DNA of 64,000 nt from Microvirga subterranea. Lineage in GTDB: Bacteria; Pseudomonadota; Alphaproteobacteria; Rhizobiales; Beijerinckiaceae. Below are positions 62,614 to 64,000 of the stretch, in pieces (within the stretch, counting starts at the first letter, position 1; every line of letters starts with the position of its first letter). Where the stretch lies: the NCBI RefSeq assembly GCF_003350535.1, contig NZ_QQBB01000005.1:186001-250000 (forward strand), written 5' to 3'. A program made the translations under genes and the position numbers. The notes under the pieces were generated by a model that made no database searches, was not told the origin of the DNA, and saw only the letters and a program-made list of their open reading frames with translations.

Positions 62614-63244
62614 GGCGAATGAAGGAAGAAAACGCCAACTCGACACACTCATAGGTCTTTCCGACCGTTTCGGGGAGTCCATGGCCAATGCTTTTGCAAA
62701 GAATATTGCAGAAGGCAAGAAGTTTGACGATGTCCTGAAGAATGTCCGCAGAACATTCACAGAATTCGCTTTACGTAGCGCCATCGCGCCTCTGCAAATG
62801 TCCCTGACGAAAGGTCTTCAATCCTTGCTCGGCGGGCTTTTCGGCAATTCGCTGCCGGTCGGGCCCGATCTGTCCGATTTCGGAACAGGCATCGGATCCC
62901 TGTTCGGCTCGCTCTTCGGCGGCGGGGCCGCGGCTTTGGCGAAAGGAGGCGTGCTCTCGCGGGGCATGGTGATGCCGTTCGCGCAAGGGGGCGTGGTCGG
63001 GGCGCCGACTTACTTTCCGCTCGGGCGCGGCCTCGGGCTGATGGGGGAGCGGGGCGCCGAGGCCGTTATGCCGCTGGCGCGCGGGCCGGACGGGCGGCTG
63101 GGCGTCCGCTCCGGCGGGGGCGGGCGGCCGACATCGGTGACCGTGAACGTCACCACGCCGGACGCGGACAGCTTCCGCCGCTCCGAGGCGCAGGTCTCGG
63201 CCGCCCTGGCCCGGGCAGTGGCGCGCGGCCAGCGCGGGATGTGA
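62573..63244 (+). CDS. Tail tape-measure protein (g11-like) with replaced 5' end
   Basis: A 223-residue protein, short like GTA g11, which sets tail length. After a novel N-terminus (residues 2-20), RQLDTLIGLSDRFGESMANAFAKNIAEG opens the conserved part. The Gly-rich hydrophobic region follows (LQSLLGGLFGNSL ... GIGSLFGSLFGGGAAALAKGGVLS), then FAQGGVVGAPTYFPLGRGLGLMGERGAEAVMPL, the typical end of the family. The start is a TTG with GGAGAG upstream, created or recruited by the insert boundary. The previous start survives as a fragment at 61772. Confidence 0.87.
   Translation: MVQDVKETGDSNDKANEGRKRQLDTLIGLSDRFGESMANAFAKNIAEGKKFDDVLKNVRRTFTEFALRSAIAPLQMSLTKGLQSLLGGLFGNSLPVGPDLSDFGTGIGSLFGSLFGGGAAALAKGGVLSRGMVMPFAQGGVVGAPTYFPLGRGLGLMGERGAEAVMPLARGPDGRLGVRSGGGGRPTSVTVNVTTPDADSFRRSEAQVSAALARAVARGQRGM
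62632..62683. repeat. Right copy of the 52-bp repeat within the tape-measure gene
   Basis: Partner of 61798-61849. It codes residues QLDTLIGLSDRFGESM of the functional tape-measure protein. Confidence 0.85.
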
Positions 63245-63262
63245 GGTTTCTCCGGGCGGGCG

Positions 63263-63508
63263 TCAGGCCTGCCCGTCTGCCAGCATCGCCAGGATCTCGT
63301 CCTTCAGCCGGACGCGGCGGCGCTTGAGGTCTTCTTCGACGTCCTCGGTGGTCGGCTCCACCCGGGTCTCGACCCGGTGGATGGTCCGGTTGAGTTCGTT
63401 GTACTCGTCGTAGAGCCGGGAGAACCGGTTGTTGCCGAGCTTCAGCTCGCGGATCCTGTCGGCCTTGTCCGGAAAGTCCTCGGCGAGGTCGTTGGGGGCG
63501 TTGCTCAT
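63263..63508 (-). CDS. DUF465 (YdcH-like) small coiled-coil protein
   Basis: An 81-residue helical protein. RIRELKLGNNRFSRLYDEYNELNRTIHRVE and LKRRRVRLKDEILAMLADGQA are the DUF465 signature. The family is host-encoded and of unknown role. It runs antisense between the tape-measure and gp12-like genes, 18 bases from the tape-measure stop. Confidence 0.88.
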   Translation of the reverse strand: MSNAPNDLAEDFPDKADRIRELKLGNNRFSRLYDEYNELNRTIHRVETRVEPTTEDVEEDLKRRRVRLKDEILAMLADGQA

Positions 63509-63592
63509 CGCCGTCTGTCTCCTCTGTCGCTGGGATCTGTCGCAACGACAACGTCACCCCGGCCTTTCCGTTTCATCGCAGGAGGGATGCCC

Positions 63593-64000
63593 ATGGCGTC
63601 CGATTTCCACGAGGTGCGCTTTCCCCTCGACGTGAGCTTGGGCAGCCGCGGCGGGCCGGTGCGGCGCACCGACATCGTCACGCTCGCGTCCGGACGCGAG
63701 CACCGCAACAGCCGCTGGGCCCATTCGCGCCGCCGCTACGACGCGGGCTTAGGCATCCGCACCGTCGACGCGCTGCACGTGGTGATCGCCTTCTTCGAGG
63801 AACGGCGCGGGCGCCTCGTCGGCTTCCGGTTCCGCGACCGCGCCGACTGGCGCTCCGGCCCGCCCTCGCGCGAGCCGACGCCCCTCGACCAGCGCATCGG
63901 CACCGGCGACGGCGCGAGCCTGGCCTTTCCGCTCGTGAAGACCTATGGGGCCGCGCACGCGCCGTATGTCCGTCCCATCGTCAAGCCGGTGGGCGGCTCC
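63593..64000 (+). CDS. DUF2460 phage distal tail protein (g12-like), 3' end outside the window
   Basis: The 136 visible residues open MASDFHEVRFPLDVSLGSRG and carry VTLASGREHRNSRWAHSRRRYDAG, DALHVVIAFFEERRGRLVGFRFRDRADW and SREPTPLDQRIGTGDG. This is the DUF2460/TIGR02217 family, the GTA distal tail protein. GGAGGG lies 7 bases before the ATG. The frame is open at the right edge, so the rest and g13-g15 should follow outside the window. Confidence 0.92.
   Translation, partial: MASDFHEVRFPLDVSLGSRGGPVRRTDIVTLASGREHRNSRWAHSRRRYDAGLGIRTVDALHVVIAFFEERRGRLVGFRFRDRADWRSGPPSREPTPLDQRIGTGDGASLAFPLVKTYGAAHAPYVRPIVKPVGGS

Noticed and set aside
62435..62638. 67-codon minus-strand frame opening MAFSSFIRLVVRISG
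   Set aside because: It lies out of frame over the lipoprotein signal sequence and the insert junction; the lipoprotein frame has a clear lipobox and conserved motif.
61798..62683. Insertion sequence with target-site duplication
   Set aside because: The flanking repeat is 52 bases long and coding, no transposase or terminal inverted repeats are seen, so recombination with a related gene is more likely.

Overview
The window is GC-rich, densely coded chromosomal DNA from an alphaproteobacterium, most likely of the order Hyphomicrobiales and close to Methylobacteriaceae (Microvirga or Methylobacterium). The taxonomic call is an inference from gene content: a MucR/Ros regulator, three HWE-type histidine kinases, DUF1491, DUF2336, DUF5330 and DUF6456 proteins, a PBP1A/DUF1214 operon, a gene transfer agent (GTA)-like cluster, and several families of intergenic palindromic repeats. 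No tRNA, rRNA, CRISPR array or transposase was recognised.

Region 1 (1-48.3 kb) is ordinary chromosomal housekeeping and accessory DNA. It starts inside a YtfT/YjfF-like sugar ABC permease pair. It continues with a GNAT, a CHASE-HWE kinase, an M20 dipeptidase, a haloacid dehalogenase, IlvE, a DUF1194 protein, a class III cyclase, a glycosyltransferase-MurJ pair, an HpnK/ChbG-like deacetylase and superoxide dismutase. Next come an isochorismatase with a large PAS/GAF HWE kinase, an S9 oligopeptidase, mucR, a divergent GlxA-type regulator and rhodanese, SufE, and a PAS histidine kinase operon. The rest is a LysE exporter, the PBP1A-DUF1214-DUF1254-GNAT operon, an AI-2E family permease, a TRAP substrate-binding protein, an RTX repeat protein, an XRE-cupin/GNAT pair, an EEP-family phosphatase-like protein, DUF1993 and a protein-isoaspartate methyltransferase homologue. 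Several short genes below usual gene-calling cut-offs sit between these, at 36.4, 42.1, 42.3 and 44.5 kb.

Region 2 (48.3 kb to the right edge) is a GTA-like head-and-tail cluster. Its core order matches the Rhodobacter capsulatus GTA cluster: small terminase-like HTH protein, large terminase, portal, small g3.5-like protein, prohead protease, HK97 capsid, head-tail connector, closure protein, tail terminator (DUF3168), major tail protein, GTA-gp10, small tail chaperone, tape measure and DUF2460/gp12-like protein, the last running off the window. A strict GTA operon is compact, but this one is opened up at almost every junction by extra genes. These are a DUF4258/HTH toxin-antitoxin-like pair under a 29-bp palindrome, a DUF4174 gene, an insulated glycine-rich lipoprotein, two antisense trypsin-like proteases, an ICMT-like membrane methyltransferase, two related lipoproteins inserted at a broken copy of the tape-measure start, and an antisense YdcH-like gene. 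Palindromic repeats fill many of the remaining joints. The cluster looks like a long-resident, vertically kept phage-derived particle locus that has collected host genes.
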